Shown here piece by piece: positions 24,830 through 33,587 of a DNA stretch of 64,000 nucleotides; within the stretch, counting starts at the first letter, position 1; the number at the start of each line of letters is the position of its first letter. The translations under genes and the position numbers were made by a program. The notes beneath the pieces are model-generated. The model made no database searches. It was not told the DNA's origin and saw nothing but the letters and a program-made list of their open reading frames with translations. The DNA comes from Cellulomonas shaoxiangyii (lineage in GTDB: Bacteria > Actinomycetota > Actinomycetes > Actinomycetales > Cellulomonadaceae), in the NCBI RefSeq assembly GCF_004798685.1, contig NZ_CP039291.1, positions 124,001 through 188,000 on the forward strand, in the 5' to 3' direction.

Positions 24830-25692
24830 GCCGTCAGCACCTCGCCGCCGTCGACGCCCACCACGTTGCCCGTGATCCAGCTCGAGGGCGACGCGGCGAG
24901 GCGCACGAGGGCCTCCGCGACGTCCTCGGGGGCCGTGAGGCGGCCGTGCGGGTTGCGCGCCCCGGCGGTCGCGAGCAGGCGCGCGCTGTCCGGGATGCGC
25001 TCGAACGCCGGGGTCGGCGTCACGCCCGCACGCAGCGCGTTGACGGCCACGCCGTGCGGCGCCAGCTCGACCGCGAGCTGGCGCACGTGCGACAGCAGCG
25101 CCGACTTCGCGGCCGACACCGCCCCGTAGCTGGCGGACACGCGGGCGTCGCCGGCGCTCGTCATGGCGAGCACGTGGGAGCCCGCGCGCAGGCGGCCGGC
25201 GTCGTGCAGGTCGCGCACCCACCACACCAGGCTGTGCGCCATCACCTCGAGCGTCATGGTCATCTGCCGCGGGCTCAGCACGTCGTGCGTGCCGTCGCCG
25301 ACGAACGGCAGCAGGCTGCCGAACGCGAGCGAGTGCAGCAGGACCGTGCGCGGCCGGTCCGCCGCGACGTCGCCGAGCGCGGCCAGCACGGCCAGCCGCG
25401 TGTCCACCGTCGTGGCGTTCGCGTTGAGCAGCACGTGTGCACCGCCCGCGGCGCGCAGGCGTGCGTCGAGGGCGGCGACCTCCGCGTCGCGCGCGGACGT
25501 GTCGAGGTGCACGCCGACCACGGCGGCGCCCGCGTCCGCCGCGGCGACGGCGCACGCGCGTCCGATGCCGCTGGACGCGCCGAGCACCACGACGGCGGCG
25601 TCGACCAGCGCGCCCGGCCGCGCCGCCGGCGGGGTCGTCGGAGCGGTCTCGGGGTGGTCCTGGCTCAGGTCGGTGCTCAGGTCGGTGCTCAC
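24826..25692 (-). CDS. FabI-type enoyl-ACP reductase (SDR)
   Basis: 288 residues. Loop LGASSGIG (38-45), LLHSLAFGS (118-126) and Tyr189-x6-Lys196 ([10 protein letters not shown]) point to the enoyl-ACP reductase branch of SDRs rather than to ketoreductases, which have Tyr-x3-Lys. The end [12 protein letters not shown] also fits. It would saturate the double bond left by the dehydratase, so at least some cycles are fully reduced. GTG 25692 follows GGAGG. Only one base separates it from the stop of the preceding gene. The first 12 residues repeat the STDLSTDLS phrase. Confidence 0.82.
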
Positions 25693-25693
25693 G

Positions 25694-26752
25694 TCACGGC
25701 CTCCTGGTGGGGGTGGGGTCGGGGGCGGCTGCGGCGGGCACGTGCAGGTGCACACCGGCCAGGTGGCCGTCGGGGCCGACGACGAGGACGAGCGCGGGGG
25801 CGCCCGTGCGGGCGGCGCGGCGTGCGGCGTCGAGCAGGGCCGCGGCCGGCCGGTACGCGCCGGCGCCGCCCCCGCGCACGTCGACGCGGGCCAGGGGCCA
25901 GGGCGGCGCCCAGGCGCCCAGCTCGGCGTGCAGCCGCCGGCCGGCCACCACGACGACCGACCCGGGCACCGCGCCGCCGGCCGCGACGAGGTCGCCCGTC
26001 AGCTCGTCCAGGTCGGCCGGCAGCGTGCCGGCACGCCACGTGCCGCGGCGCACCCGCACCGCGGGCGTCGGGACGCCCGCCCGCTGCAGCGGGCCGGACG
26101 CGGCGGCCAGCACGAGGGCGACCGCACCCGTCTCGGGCGTCGACGGCCCGCGGTCCGCCGGGTCCGCGGCCTCCTCGACGGCGACCACCACAGCGACGTC
26201 GCAGCGGCCCGTCGTCACGTCCCGCAGCCCGGAGACGAGCGCGTCGGCGACCGCCGTCCCGGGGGTCGTGAAGGTCGTGGCGCCGCAGTGCGCGGCGAGC
26301 TCGGCGGACAGCCGTGACCCGACGAGGTTGACCGAGAAGTACGGCGCCGTGAGCGGGCTCAGCAGCATCGTGCCGTGCGCCAGCACCGTGGCGTCCATGC
26401 GGGCGTGCGTGGCGGACGCCGCCACCGACGTCGCGACGTGCAGCGACCGGCGGTCCGTCGGCACCGCGTCGAGCGCCGGGCCCAGCGCGGCCACGGCGCG
26501 GCGGCCCGCGGCGAGCGCCAGCTGCGCGGCCACCGGCTCGTGGCGGTGCCCGCGGCCGAGCTCGGCGCGCAGGTCGCACCACGCCGCGACCGGCCCGGCC
26601 GACGCCTCCGCGGCACGTGCGCCGGACGCGTCCTCCGGGGCGGTCGGCGCGAGCGCGACGGCCGCGGCCAGCACGGCGACGCGTGCGCCCGCCGGTGCGG
26701 TGGGGGCGGGCGCGCCGCCGGCGGCCTCGGTGCCCGTGACCGTGGCGCTCAT
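25694..26752 (-). CDS. Ketosynthase-like protein without active cysteine (partner E)
   Basis: 352 residues with recognisable ketosynthase fold in the first 240, including PYFSVNLVGSRLSAELAAHC and TPETGAVALVLAAASG. The elbow region reads ATTFTTPGTAVAD and lacks the nucleophilic cysteine, and neither histidine motif is present. The C-terminal third is much diverged. It follows the active ketosynthase D with an ATGA overlap, the gene order of ketosynthase/chain-length-factor pairs, and so probably forms a heterodimer with it. Confidence 0.75.
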   Translation of the reverse strand: MSATVTGTEAAGGAPAPTAPAGARVAVLAAAVALAPTAPEDASGARAAEASAGPVAAWCDLRAELGRGHRHEPVAAQLALAAGRRAVAALGPALDAVPTDRRSLHVATSVAASATHARMDATVLAHGTMLLSPLTAPYFSVNLVGSRLSAELAAHCGATTFTTPGTAVADALVSGLRDVTTGRCDVAVVVAVEEAADPADRGPSTPETGAVALVLAAASGPLQRAGVPTPAVRVRRGTWRAGTLPADLDELTGDLVAAGGAVPGSVVVVAGRRLHAELGAWAPPWPLARVDVRGGGAGAYRPAAALLDAARRAARTGAPALVLVVGPDGHLAGVHLHVPAAAAPDPTPTRRP

Positions 26753-27903
26753 GCCGCACCCGCCAGGACGAGGCTGACGTTGTTGCCGCCGAACGCGTAC
26801 GCGTTGACCACCGCGACGCCCGGGCCGAGCGGCGTCGGCGCGCCGACGGGCAGGTGCACCGGGCAGTCGGGGTCGAGCTCGCCGACGGGCACGTTGCCGG
26901 GCACGGCCCCGCGGCGCAGGATCTCGACGGCGGCGACGGTCGCGAGCGCCCCGGCCGCGCCGCCGGTGTGCCCGAGCAGGGCCTTGAGGGAGTACAGGGG
27001 CACGTCGCGGACGCGCGCCCCCAGGACGTCGGCCAGCATCCGGCTCTCGACGAGGTCGTTGTGCGCGGTGCCCGTGCCGTGCGGGACGACGGCCGCGACC
27101 GACGCGGCGTTCGTGCCCGCCGCGGCGAGCGCCGCCACCAGGGCGCGCCGGGCCTGGGCGCCGTCCGCGGCGGGTGCCGTCGGGTGGTCGGCGTCGCAGC
27201 TGCGCGCGTGGCCGAGCACGCGGGCCAGCGGGGTCGCCCCGCGTGCGGCCGCGTCCTCGGCGCGCTCGAGCACGAGGACGGCGGCGCCCTCGCCGAAGAC
27301 GGTGCCGGCGCGCTCGCGGGCGAACGGCCGGCACCCCGTGGCGTCGACCGCGCCCATGCGCAGGAAGCAGCCGAGCGCGACCCGGGAGAACGACTCGGCG
27401 CCGCACGCCAGGACCGCGTCGACCTCGCCCGCGGCGAGCGCGTCGACGGCCTCCACGACGGCGTACGCGCTCGCGGCGCACGCGTTGCTCACGCTCACCA
27501 CGGGACCGCGGGCGGCCACGTGCTCGGCGAGGGCCGCGGCCACCCCGTACACGAGGTCGCCGGGGTCGGCCGCGTCGGGTCTGCCCTCGCGGCGCCGCTC
27601 GTGCGCACCCGTCTCGCCCATCGCCGTGCCCAGCACCACGCCCACCCGGCGCGGCGTCGGCAGCGCGGCCCGGCCGCCCGCCGCGGCGAGCGCCTCGTCG
27701 GCCGCCCGGACCAGCAGCTGGGCGGTGCGGCGCCGCGCCGTCGGCACGCCCGCCACGCCGTACAGCAGCGCCGGCACGTCCACGTGCGGGTCCGTCACCG
27801 GTGCCGGCGCGGGATCACCCGCGACCATCCCGGCCCACAGGCCGGCCACCGAGGTGCCGGCGTGGCTCAGCGCACCGGTGCCCGTGACGACGACGCCGGT
27901 CAT
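26749..27903 (-). CDS. Beta-ketoacyl-ACP synthase (active, D)
   Basis: A condensing enzyme of 384 residues. Cys142 (VSNACAASAYA), His275 (PHGTGTAHND) and His312 (LKALLGHTGGAAG) form a full KAS I/II-type triad, and the ending AFGGNNVSLVL is typical. It performs the Claisen extension of a carrier-bound acyl chain. It overlaps the thioesterase-like stop (ATGA) and is followed by the inactive partner E. Confidence 0.92.
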   Translation of the reverse strand: MTGVVVTGTGALSHAGTSVAGLWAGMVAGDPAPAPVTDPHVDVPALLYGVAGVPTARRRTAQLLVRAADEALAAAGGRAALPTPRRVGVVLGTAMGETGAHERRREGRPDAADPGDLVYGVAAALAEHVAARGPVVSVSNACAASAYAVVEAVDALAAGEVDAVLACGAESFSRVALGCFLRMGAVDATGCRPFARERAGTVFGEGAAVLVLERAEDAAARGATPLARVLGHARSCDADHPTAPAADGAQARRALVAALAAAGTNAASVAAVVPHGTGTAHNDLVESRMLADVLGARVRDVPLYSLKALLGHTGGAAGALATVAAVEILRRGAVPGNVPVGELDPDCPVHLPVGAPTPLGPGVAVVNAYAFGGNNVSLVLAGAA

Positions 27904-28907
27904 GCGCCGCGGACCGCCGTGAGCAGCCGCTCGTCGAACGGCACCAGCGACCAGGACGTGCGGCCGTCGATCAGCGCGTACCCGTGCGTGATCTCGCCGG
28001 TCGCGACCTTCTCCAGGCCGCCGTCGCGGTGCACGTACGTGTCCACGCGGGCGGTGTAGGTGAGGTCCTTGAACACGTGCACGACCTCCAGCACCGTCAC
28101 CGCGACCTCCTCCAGGAGGAGCTCGCCGCGCCACGTGACGCGCGAGTGCGGCACCACGGGGATCCACGCCTGCTCGTCGAGCAGCGTGCGGATGCTGACG
28201 CCGTGCGCGTCGAGGAAGAGGTCCACGACCTCCTCCATGTTCCGCAGCAGGCCGGACGCCTGCGCGCGCGTCGTGAAGTGGCAGTACGGGTAGGGGATCC
28301 GCCACGTCCACGCGACGGCCGGGCCGGTGCCGGTGCGCAGCGCGGCCGGCACGTCCGCCGTCACCGTCCCGCGCCCGCCGGGCCGGGCCTGCGCGAGCGC
28401 CTGCGTGGCCGCGGCGTCCAGCTCGACGCGCTCGCCGGCGGCCGGCGCGCCCGCGACGGCGTGGGCCAGGTGGTCCGGTACGGGGTCGGCCGGCGCGCCG
28501 GTGTGCCACGTGTCCGTGCGCAGCGCGACCGCGACCTTGGAGGTGACCGCCTTGAGCCGGCCCTCGGGCCGGTCGACCTCGACGACGACCGCGAACCGCA
28601 GCAGGCCGTCGGTCGCGGGCTTCGGCGTGACCGTGGCCGTGACCTCGTCGTCCATGTGCAGCGCGTGCAGGATCCGCGTGTCGACGTCCACCAGGTCGAC
28701 GCCCACGCCGTGCACCTCGAACAGCTCGCGCGCCGGCGTGCCCCGCTGGCGGAACCAGTCCAGCACGGCCTCCTCGACGAGGTAGTTGACGTGCTTGAAG
28801 CCGATCCAGGTGCAGATGTTCGAGCCCTCGTACCGGGGGCGCAGCGTGGTGCTCGTCGGTGCGGTCGGCGCGGTCGCCGCCGGGGTGGTCGCAGCGGTCA
28901 CGGTCAT
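27900..28907 (-). CDS. Double-hotdog thioesterase-like protein
   Basis: 335 residues with two hotdog-like parts. The first (about 25-135) has GFKHVNYLVEEAVLDWF, which resembles the 4HBT or acyl-ACP thioesterase helix, and the second (about 185-330) has YCHFTTRAQASGLLRNMEEV and HSRVTWRGELLLEEVAVTVL. Hydrolysis of acyl-ACP or acyl-CoA is the likely role, though an acyl-transfer role is not excluded. AGGAGG precedes ATG 28907. Its stop overlaps the ketosynthase D start, and its start lies in the previous hydrolase stop. Confidence 0.75.
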   Translation of the reverse strand: MTVTAATTPAATAPTAPTSTTLRPRYEGSNICTWIGFKHVNYLVEEAVLDWFRQRGTPARELFEVHGVGVDLVDVDTRILHALHMDDEVTATVTPKPATDGLLRFAVVVEVDRPEGRLKAVTSKVAVALRTDTWHTGAPADPVPDHLAHAVAGAPAAGERVELDAAATQALAQARPGGRGTVTADVPAALRTGTGPAVAWTWRIPYPYCHFTTRAQASGLLRNMEEVVDLFLDAHGVSIRTLLDEQAWIPVVPHSRVTWRGELLLEEVAVTVLEVVHVFKDLTYTARVDTYVHRDGGLEKVATGEITHGYALIDGRTSWSLVPFDERLLTAVRGA

Positions 28908-29674
28908 GGCAGGACCTCCTGAGGGGTGGGCGCCCACGCACGCGCGGCGAGGGCGGCGACGGCGTCGGCGACGGCGTCGGGGGCGGTGAGCATGGGGAAG
29001 TGGCCGGCGCCGGCCACGGGCACGAGCCGCGCGCCGGGCACGCGGTCGGCCAGCGCGGCACCGTCGGCGGGCAGCGCGACGTCGTCGTCCTGCCCGTGCA
29101 CCACGAGCAGCGGCACGTCGAGGGCGGCGACGTCGAGCGAGGGCGTGCCCAGGTACGCGGTGAAGAAGCGGACCCACCCGTGCGCTCCCACGCGGTCCCG
29201 CACGGCGACCGCCATGTCGGCGAGCAGGTCGTCCGCGATGGCACGGCTCGCGACCGCGCGCACGCCCTGGGCGAGCAGCAGGTGGAAGTCGTCGAGGTAG
29301 TGCGCGAGCGTCGACCAGCGGAAGTCCCGCGCGTCGGGCCGGTAGAACGGCGAGACGAGCACGACGCCCGCGGGCCGCACCGGCAGGTCCCCGCACAGCC
29401 GGGCCAGCAGCAGGACCGCGGCGAACGAGTGCGCGACGACGACGTCGCCGTCCGCGAGCAGGGTGTCGAGCACGCGCCCGGGGTCGGTGGCGTCCCACGC
29501 CCACGACGGGTCGGCGCCGCTGTGCCAGGGCAGCGCCGGCGCGACGACGGGCGGTGCACCCGCGGCCGGGTGGACCCCGACGCGCTGGGCGACGGGTGCC
29601 CACGTCGCCGGCCCGCCGGCCAGGCCGTGCAGCAGCACGACCCGTCGGGTGCCGCCCCCGGGCGCGGCGGTCAC
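28904..29674 (-). CDS. Alpha/beta hydrolase (AHSFA type)
   Basis: 256 residues. VVLLHGLAGGPATW (oxyanion hole), VVAHSFAAVLLL with nucleophile Ser83, LVVHGQDDDVALP with the Asp, and AGAGHFPML with the His. The sequence is unlike the two FSFS hydrolases of the locus and closer to general esterases. It is coupled to the preceding ketosynthase-like gene (GTGA) and the following thioesterase-like gene (ATGA). It may remove wrong chains or release the product. Confidence 0.82.
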   Translation of the reverse strand: MTAAPGGGTRRVVLLHGLAGGPATWAPVAQRVGVHPAAGAPPVVAPALPWHSGADPSWAWDATDPGRVLDTLLADGDVVVAHSFAAVLLLARLCGDLPVRPAGVVLVSPFYRPDARDFRWSTLAHYLDDFHLLLAQGVRAVASRAIADDLLADMAVAVRDRVGAHGWVRFFTAYLGTPSLDVAALDVPLLVVHGQDDDVALPADGAALADRVPGARLVPVAGAGHFPMLTAPDAVADAVAALAARAWAPTPQEVLP

Positions 29675-30606
29675 GGCCGGCCCTCGTGCACGGTCCAGGC
29701 CTCGGGTGACCCGCCGGTCCGGGCAGCCGCGGTGGGCGGCGCCGACGCGAGCCGCACCGCGGCACCGTCCCGGGCGGCCGCGACGGCGCCGACCGCGAGG
29801 TCGAGCACCCCGCCGACCCCCGCGGGCTCCAGGCCGGGCAGCAGCGGCGGCAGCGGGCGCGGGGTGAGGGCCCCGGCCGGGCCCGGGACCGCACCGGCAC
29901 CGTCCGCACGCGCGAGCAGCACAGCGCCGGCGCCGTCGACGAGCGGGGCGGCGCCCGCGCCGCGCACGTGCCGCTCGGCGGGGGACGGCGTCTCGACGCC
30001 CACGACGAGCACGCGGTCCGCGCGCGCGGCCGCCAGCAGCCGGCCCGCCCACAGCAGCGCGTCCCAGCCGGCGGTGTGCCCGTTGCACACGGACAGGCAC
30101 ACGCCCGTCACGGCGAACCGGATCGCGACCGCCGCCGCGACCACGTTGCTGCTCGCGTTGGGCAGGTCCATGGGGCTGATCGCGCCCGTGCCGTCGCGCT
30201 CGATCGCCTCCGCGACGTCGCAGACCGTGCCGACGTTGCCGTAGCAGCTGGCGACGACCACGGCCGTGCGGGTCGCGTCGGCCGGCGCCGGCACGCCGTC
30301 GAGGACCGCGGCGGACGCGGCGAGCGCGAGCAGCGTCGCGCGGTCCTTGTAGCGCACGCCCTTGCGGCCCAGGTGCTCCTGCGCGTCGAAGTGCCACGGC
30401 GTGCGCGCGCCGGCCGCGAGCAGGTCGGCGGGCGTGCGGACGCCCTGGCCGGGCAGCAGCGCGGCGGCGGCGAGGACGGCGGCCGGGGCGTCCGGCAGCC
30501 GGACGAGCGCGAGGGGCGCCGGGCCCGGACCGCCGACGTCGGTGCCGTCCGGCGTGCTGCCCGGTGCGCCGCCGGCGGCGACGGTCGGGGTGTCGAGGGT
30601 CGTCAT
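29671..30606 (-). CDS. Short ketosynthase-like protein without active cysteine (partner C)
   Basis: 311 residues, about 100 shorter than a full ketosynthase. The N-terminal half is clear (HLGRKGVRYKDRATLLA, NASSNVVAAAVAIRFAVTG). The elbow reads GVCLSVCNGHTAG, with His177 aligned to the nucleophile position. The C-terminal half that would bring the two catalytic His is largely missing, yet the stop is neatly overlapped by the next start, so this is not simple decay. It resembles the protein at 21532-22632. It probably partners ketosynthase B. Confidence 0.75.
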   Translation of the reverse strand: MTTLDTPTVAAGGAPGSTPDGTDVGGPGPAPLALVRLPDAPAAVLAAAALLPGQGVRTPADLLAAGARTPWHFDAQEHLGRKGVRYKDRATLLALAASAAVLDGVPAPADATRTAVVVASCYGNVGTVCDVAEAIERDGTGAISPMDLPNASSNVVAAAVAIRFAVTGVCLSVCNGHTAGWDALLWAGRLLAAARADRVLVVGVETPSPAERHVRGAGAAPLVDGAGAVLLARADGAGAVPGPAGALTPRPLPPLLPGLEPAGVGGVLDLAVGAVAAARDGAAVRLASAPPTAAARTGGSPEAWTVHEGRP

Positions 30607-31871
30607 GCCGGCTCCCGGGGTGCGTCGGTGCCCGTCCGCTCGAGGACGGCGACGGCGTTGAGCCCGCCGAAGCCGAACGCGTCGACCTGGGCGATGCGGC
30701 TGCGGCCGATCCGCACGGTGCCCGTGGGCAGCCGCAGTCCGGCCGCGGCGGGCGTCGGCTCGCGCAGGCCGCGGACCCCCGGCACGAGGCCGGTCGCGAG
30801 CGTCCGCTCGGCCATCACGAGGCTGAACAGGCCCGAGCCGCCGGAGGTGTGGCCCGTCGCGCCCTTGACGGCGGCCGTGACGGGCGCGTCGGCGCCGAAC
30901 ACGCGGCTCAGCGCCACGGCCTCCGCCTCGTCGTTGAGCAGCGTGCCGGTGCCGTGCGCGTAGACGACGTCCACGTCGCGCGGGCCCACCCCCGCGGCGG
31001 CGTGGGCGGCGCGGATGGTGCGCTCGACCCCGTCGGGGTCGGGCGCGGTCGCGTGGAAGGCGTCGCAGCCGAGCGCGACCGCACGCAGCAGGGTCGCGCG
31101 GGACGCACCCGCCGCGGCGTCGCGCGCCGCCGCGCCCGGCGCCGGTCCGCGGGTCAGCACGACGGCCGCCGCTCCCTCGCCCATGAGGACGCCCTTGCGC
31201 GCGGCGTCGAACGGGCGCAGCCGCTCGGGCGGGTCGAGGTGCACGCGGTCGAGCAGGCCGAACATGCTCGACGTCAGCACGTCCACACCGCCCACCACGA
31301 CGGCCGGGTGCCCGAGCGCCAGCAGGTCGAGCGCCAGGCCCGCCGCGTACAGGGAGGCCGAGCAGGCGTTGGAGAACGTGTGGACGTCATCGGCGCCCAG
31401 GGCACGCAGCGCGGGGCCGAAGTGCAGGTCGTCGGGCCCGAACGGTGCCGGCACGCGGTCCGGGTCCGGGCCGTCCGCCCGTCGCAGCCAGGACAGCTCC
31501 AGCGAGCGCAGCTCGCGCAGCCCTGTGCCGACCAGCACGGGCACGCCCGCGAGCGTGCCGAGGCCCGCCGCGTCGGCCGCCTCGCGCACCGCGGCGACGA
31601 GCAGCGCGCCCGCGCGGCCGGGCACGTCACGGCCGTCGGGCCGGTCGTCGACCTCGTACGCGTGGCCGGCGCCGTAGCGGCGCGCGTCCAGCCCCCGCAG
31701 CGGGGCCAGCCCGTCGCGCCCGTCGAGCAGCGCCGCGAACGACGCCTCGACCCCGTGCCCGACGCTGCACGTCGCCCCCGTCCCGGCCAGCACGCCGGTG
31801 ACCGCCGGCGGCGCCGCGCCCGGCGCCGCCTCCGGCGCGCGGCCCGTCGCGTGCGCGGTGGCCGCCGTCAC
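30603..31871 (-). CDS. Beta-ketoacyl-ACP synthase (active, B)
   Basis: 422 residues. Cys170 (FSNACSASLYA), His306 (YAHGTGTLLND) and His341 (VKGATGHTSGGSG) are all in place, with DAFGFGGLNAVAVLE near the end. The first 20 residues are an Ala/Pro leader. GTG 31871 overlaps the ketosynthase A stop (GTGA). Together with A and D it gives the locus three intact condensing enzymes, which could differ in starter use or chain length. Confidence 0.92.
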   Translation of the reverse strand: MTAATAHATGRAPEAAPGAAPPAVTGVLAGTGATCSVGHGVEASFAALLDGRDGLAPLRGLDARRYGAGHAYEVDDRPDGRDVPGRAGALLVAAVREAADAAGLGTLAGVPVLVGTGLRELRSLELSWLRRADGPDPDRVPAPFGPDDLHFGPALRALGADDVHTFSNACSASLYAAGLALDLLALGHPAVVVGGVDVLTSSMFGLLDRVHLDPPERLRPFDAARKGVLMGEGAAAVVLTRGPAPGAAARDAAAGASRATLLRAVALGCDAFHATAPDPDGVERTIRAAHAAAGVGPRDVDVVYAHGTGTLLNDEAEAVALSRVFGADAPVTAAVKGATGHTSGGSGLFSLVMAERTLATGLVPGVRGLREPTPAAAGLRLPTGTVRIGRSRIAQVDAFGFGGLNAVAVLERTGTDAPREPA

Positions 31872-33100
31872 GCGGCGGTCCCGCGGTCGACGCGCGCGAA
31901 CAGCACGACGGAGTTGTTGCCGCCGAACGCGAGGCCGTGGTTCTGCACGACGTCGAGCGCGGCGGGGGCGCTGACGTTGGGCTGGCAGTCGACCGCGCAC
32001 GCCGGGTCGGTCGTGCGGTGGTTGATGGTCGGCGGCACGAACTGGTGGCGCAGCGCCAGCGCGCTCGACGCGGCGCCGAGGGCGCTCGCCGCGCCCATCG
32101 CGTGCCCGAGCATCGACTTGATCGACACCGTGCGGGGCAGCGCGTCGCCGTACACCTCGCGCAGCGCGCCGACCTCCGTGACGTCGTTGGCGCGCGTGCC
32201 GGTGCCGTGCGCCGAGACCAGGTCGACGTCGGCGGGCTCCAGCCCGGCGCGGTCGAGGGCGGTGCGGATGGTCCGGGCGACGCCCGCCACGTCGGGCGCG
32301 ACGGGATGTGCGGCGTCGCACGCGAGCCCGTACCCGAGCACCTCGGCGTACGGGCGGGCGCCGCGGGCGCGCGCCGACGCGAGCGTCTCGAGCACGAGCA
32401 CGGCGCCGCCCTCGCCCGTGAGGATGCCCTCGCGGTCGGCGTCGAACGGCCGGCACACGTCGGGCGCGATGGTGCCGAGGCGGTAGAAGCCGGTGAACGT
32501 CTTGCGGCAGAGCGCGTCGGCGCCGCCGGTGAGGGCGATCTCGACGTCGCCGGACACGATCGCGTCGTACCCGTAGCCGATGGCGTAGTTGCCCGCCGCG
32601 CACGCCGTCTGGAGCGTGAGCACCTCGGCCCGCTCGAGCTCGAGGTGGCGGGCCACGGCGGCCGACAGGCGCAGCGGCTGCACGCGGCGCGCGAGCACCG
32701 CCGACCCGTCGCCGGTGGCGCCCGCCACCTCGAGGCCGACGATGTCGTCGAGGTCGCGGGACTCGCCGTCGGTGGTGCCGACCGCGACCGCGACGGGCAC
32801 GGACCGCAGCGCGGACGCCTCGAGGCCCGCGTCCTGCAGGGCGAGGAGGGTGGCGTCCACGGCGAAGGCGGCCGCCCGGCCCAGGCCCGTGCCGGCGGGG
32901 GTGTGCAGCGCGCCCTCGGGCACCTCGCAGCCCTGGGCGTGCGCGAACCCCGTGGTGTCGAACGCCGTCACCGGGCGGGCGCAGTCACGGCCCTCCCGCA
33001 GCCCCGCGAGCAGCGCGTCGACGCCCCGGCCCATGGCCGACACGCACCCGATGCCCGTGACGACGACGCGCTCGTCGTCGCTCCTGCGCCGCGCCGCCAC
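31868..33100 (-). CDS. Beta-ketoacyl-ACP synthase (active, A)
   Basis: 410 residues. VVVTGIGCVSAMG opens the fold; Cys167 (LQTACAAGNYA), His298 (SAHGTGTRAND) and His333 (IKSMLGHAMGAAS) make a complete triad, and GLAFGGNNSVVLF closes it. GTG 33100 starts 4 bases after the ACP 1 stop, the first tight junction of the operon. A later GTG near the VVVTG motif is a possible alternative start. It is the closest of the three to housekeeping FabF. Confidence 0.92.
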   Translation of the reverse strand: MAARRRSDDERVVVTGIGCVSAMGRGVDALLAGLREGRDCARPVTAFDTTGFAHAQGCEVPEGALHTPAGTGLGRAAAFAVDATLLALQDAGLEASALRSVPVAVAVGTTDGESRDLDDIVGLEVAGATGDGSAVLARRVQPLRLSAAVARHLELERAEVLTLQTACAAGNYAIGYGYDAIVSGDVEIALTGGADALCRKTFTGFYRLGTIAPDVCRPFDADREGILTGEGGAVLVLETLASARARGARPYAEVLGYGLACDAAHPVAPDVAGVARTIRTALDRAGLEPADVDLVSAHGTGTRANDVTEVGALREVYGDALPRTVSIKSMLGHAMGAASALGAASSALALRHQFVPPTINHRTTDPACAVDCQPNVSAPAALDVVQNHGLAFGGNNSVVLFARVDRGTAA

Positions 33101-33104
33101 CGGT

Positions 33105-33365
33105 TCAGGCCCGTCGGGCCGCGAGGCCCTCGTCGACGACCGCGTACACGCCCTCGAGGTTGCCCATGCGGGCCAGCTCGGCCTGGTCGATCGTGATGCG
33201 GAACGTCCGCTCGAGGCTCGCGAGGATCTCGATCGAGCGCAGCGAGTCCGCGTCGTGGTCCTCCTTGAAGGAGCTCGTCCGCGTGACCTCGTCGGGCTCG
33301 ATCTCCAGGATCTCGCAGACGATCTCCTTGATCTGCTCCTCGACATCCGTCGTCAGCTCGGCCAC
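33105..33365 (-). CDS. Acyl carrier protein 1
   Basis: 86 residues with HDADSLRSIEIL (Ser41 for phosphopantetheine) and a strongly acidic helix I. It is the first gene of the long operon. GGAGG lies before GTG 33365. ACP 1 beside three ketosynthases and ACP 2 beside the dehydratase and ketoreductase suggests split duties, such as loading or condensation versus reduction. Confidence 0.92.
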   Translation of the reverse strand: MAELTTDVEEQIKEIVCEILEIEPDEVTRTSSFKEDHDADSLRSIEILASLERTFRITIDQAELARMGNLEGVYAVVDEGLAARRA

Positions 33366-33587
33366 TGTCGCCTCCGGTCCGTCGGTGGCGCGGGACGTGC
33401 CACGGCCGTCGCGGCCGCCCGTCCCGCACCTGCTCGTCGGCGACGCTAGGAAGGCGCGGTCCGGGTGCCGGCGGGTGCGTCCGGATGCTGTCGTGGACGC
33501 GTGTCCGCCACGTCGTCGCCCTGCCAGCCGGTGGCCGGAACGGGACACCCGGCACCGCGTGCGGCGGTGGCGTGCTGGACGGCCCTG
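33366..33587. promoter_or_regulatory. Presumed promoter region of the acyl-chain operon
   Basis: 222 bases between the exporter permease stop and the first operon gene. On the minus strand TAGCGT, near 33446-33451, is a fair -10 candidate, but I find no convincing -35 box. No gene or hairpin is clear here. The exporter and the operon point the same way, so read-through is possible. Confidence 0.35.

Noticed and set aside
29671..30606. Pseudogene of a ketosynthase
   Set aside because: It is short and lacks the cysteine, but the frame is clean and both ends are coupled to neighbours, and a related cysteine-less protein exists at 21532-22632.
15540..33365. Aryl-polyene (flexirubin-like) pigment cluster
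   Set aside because: Several parts match, but no acyltransferase, ammonia-lyase, AMP ligase or glycosyltransferase is seen, and an enoyl reductase is present. The label would be misleading.
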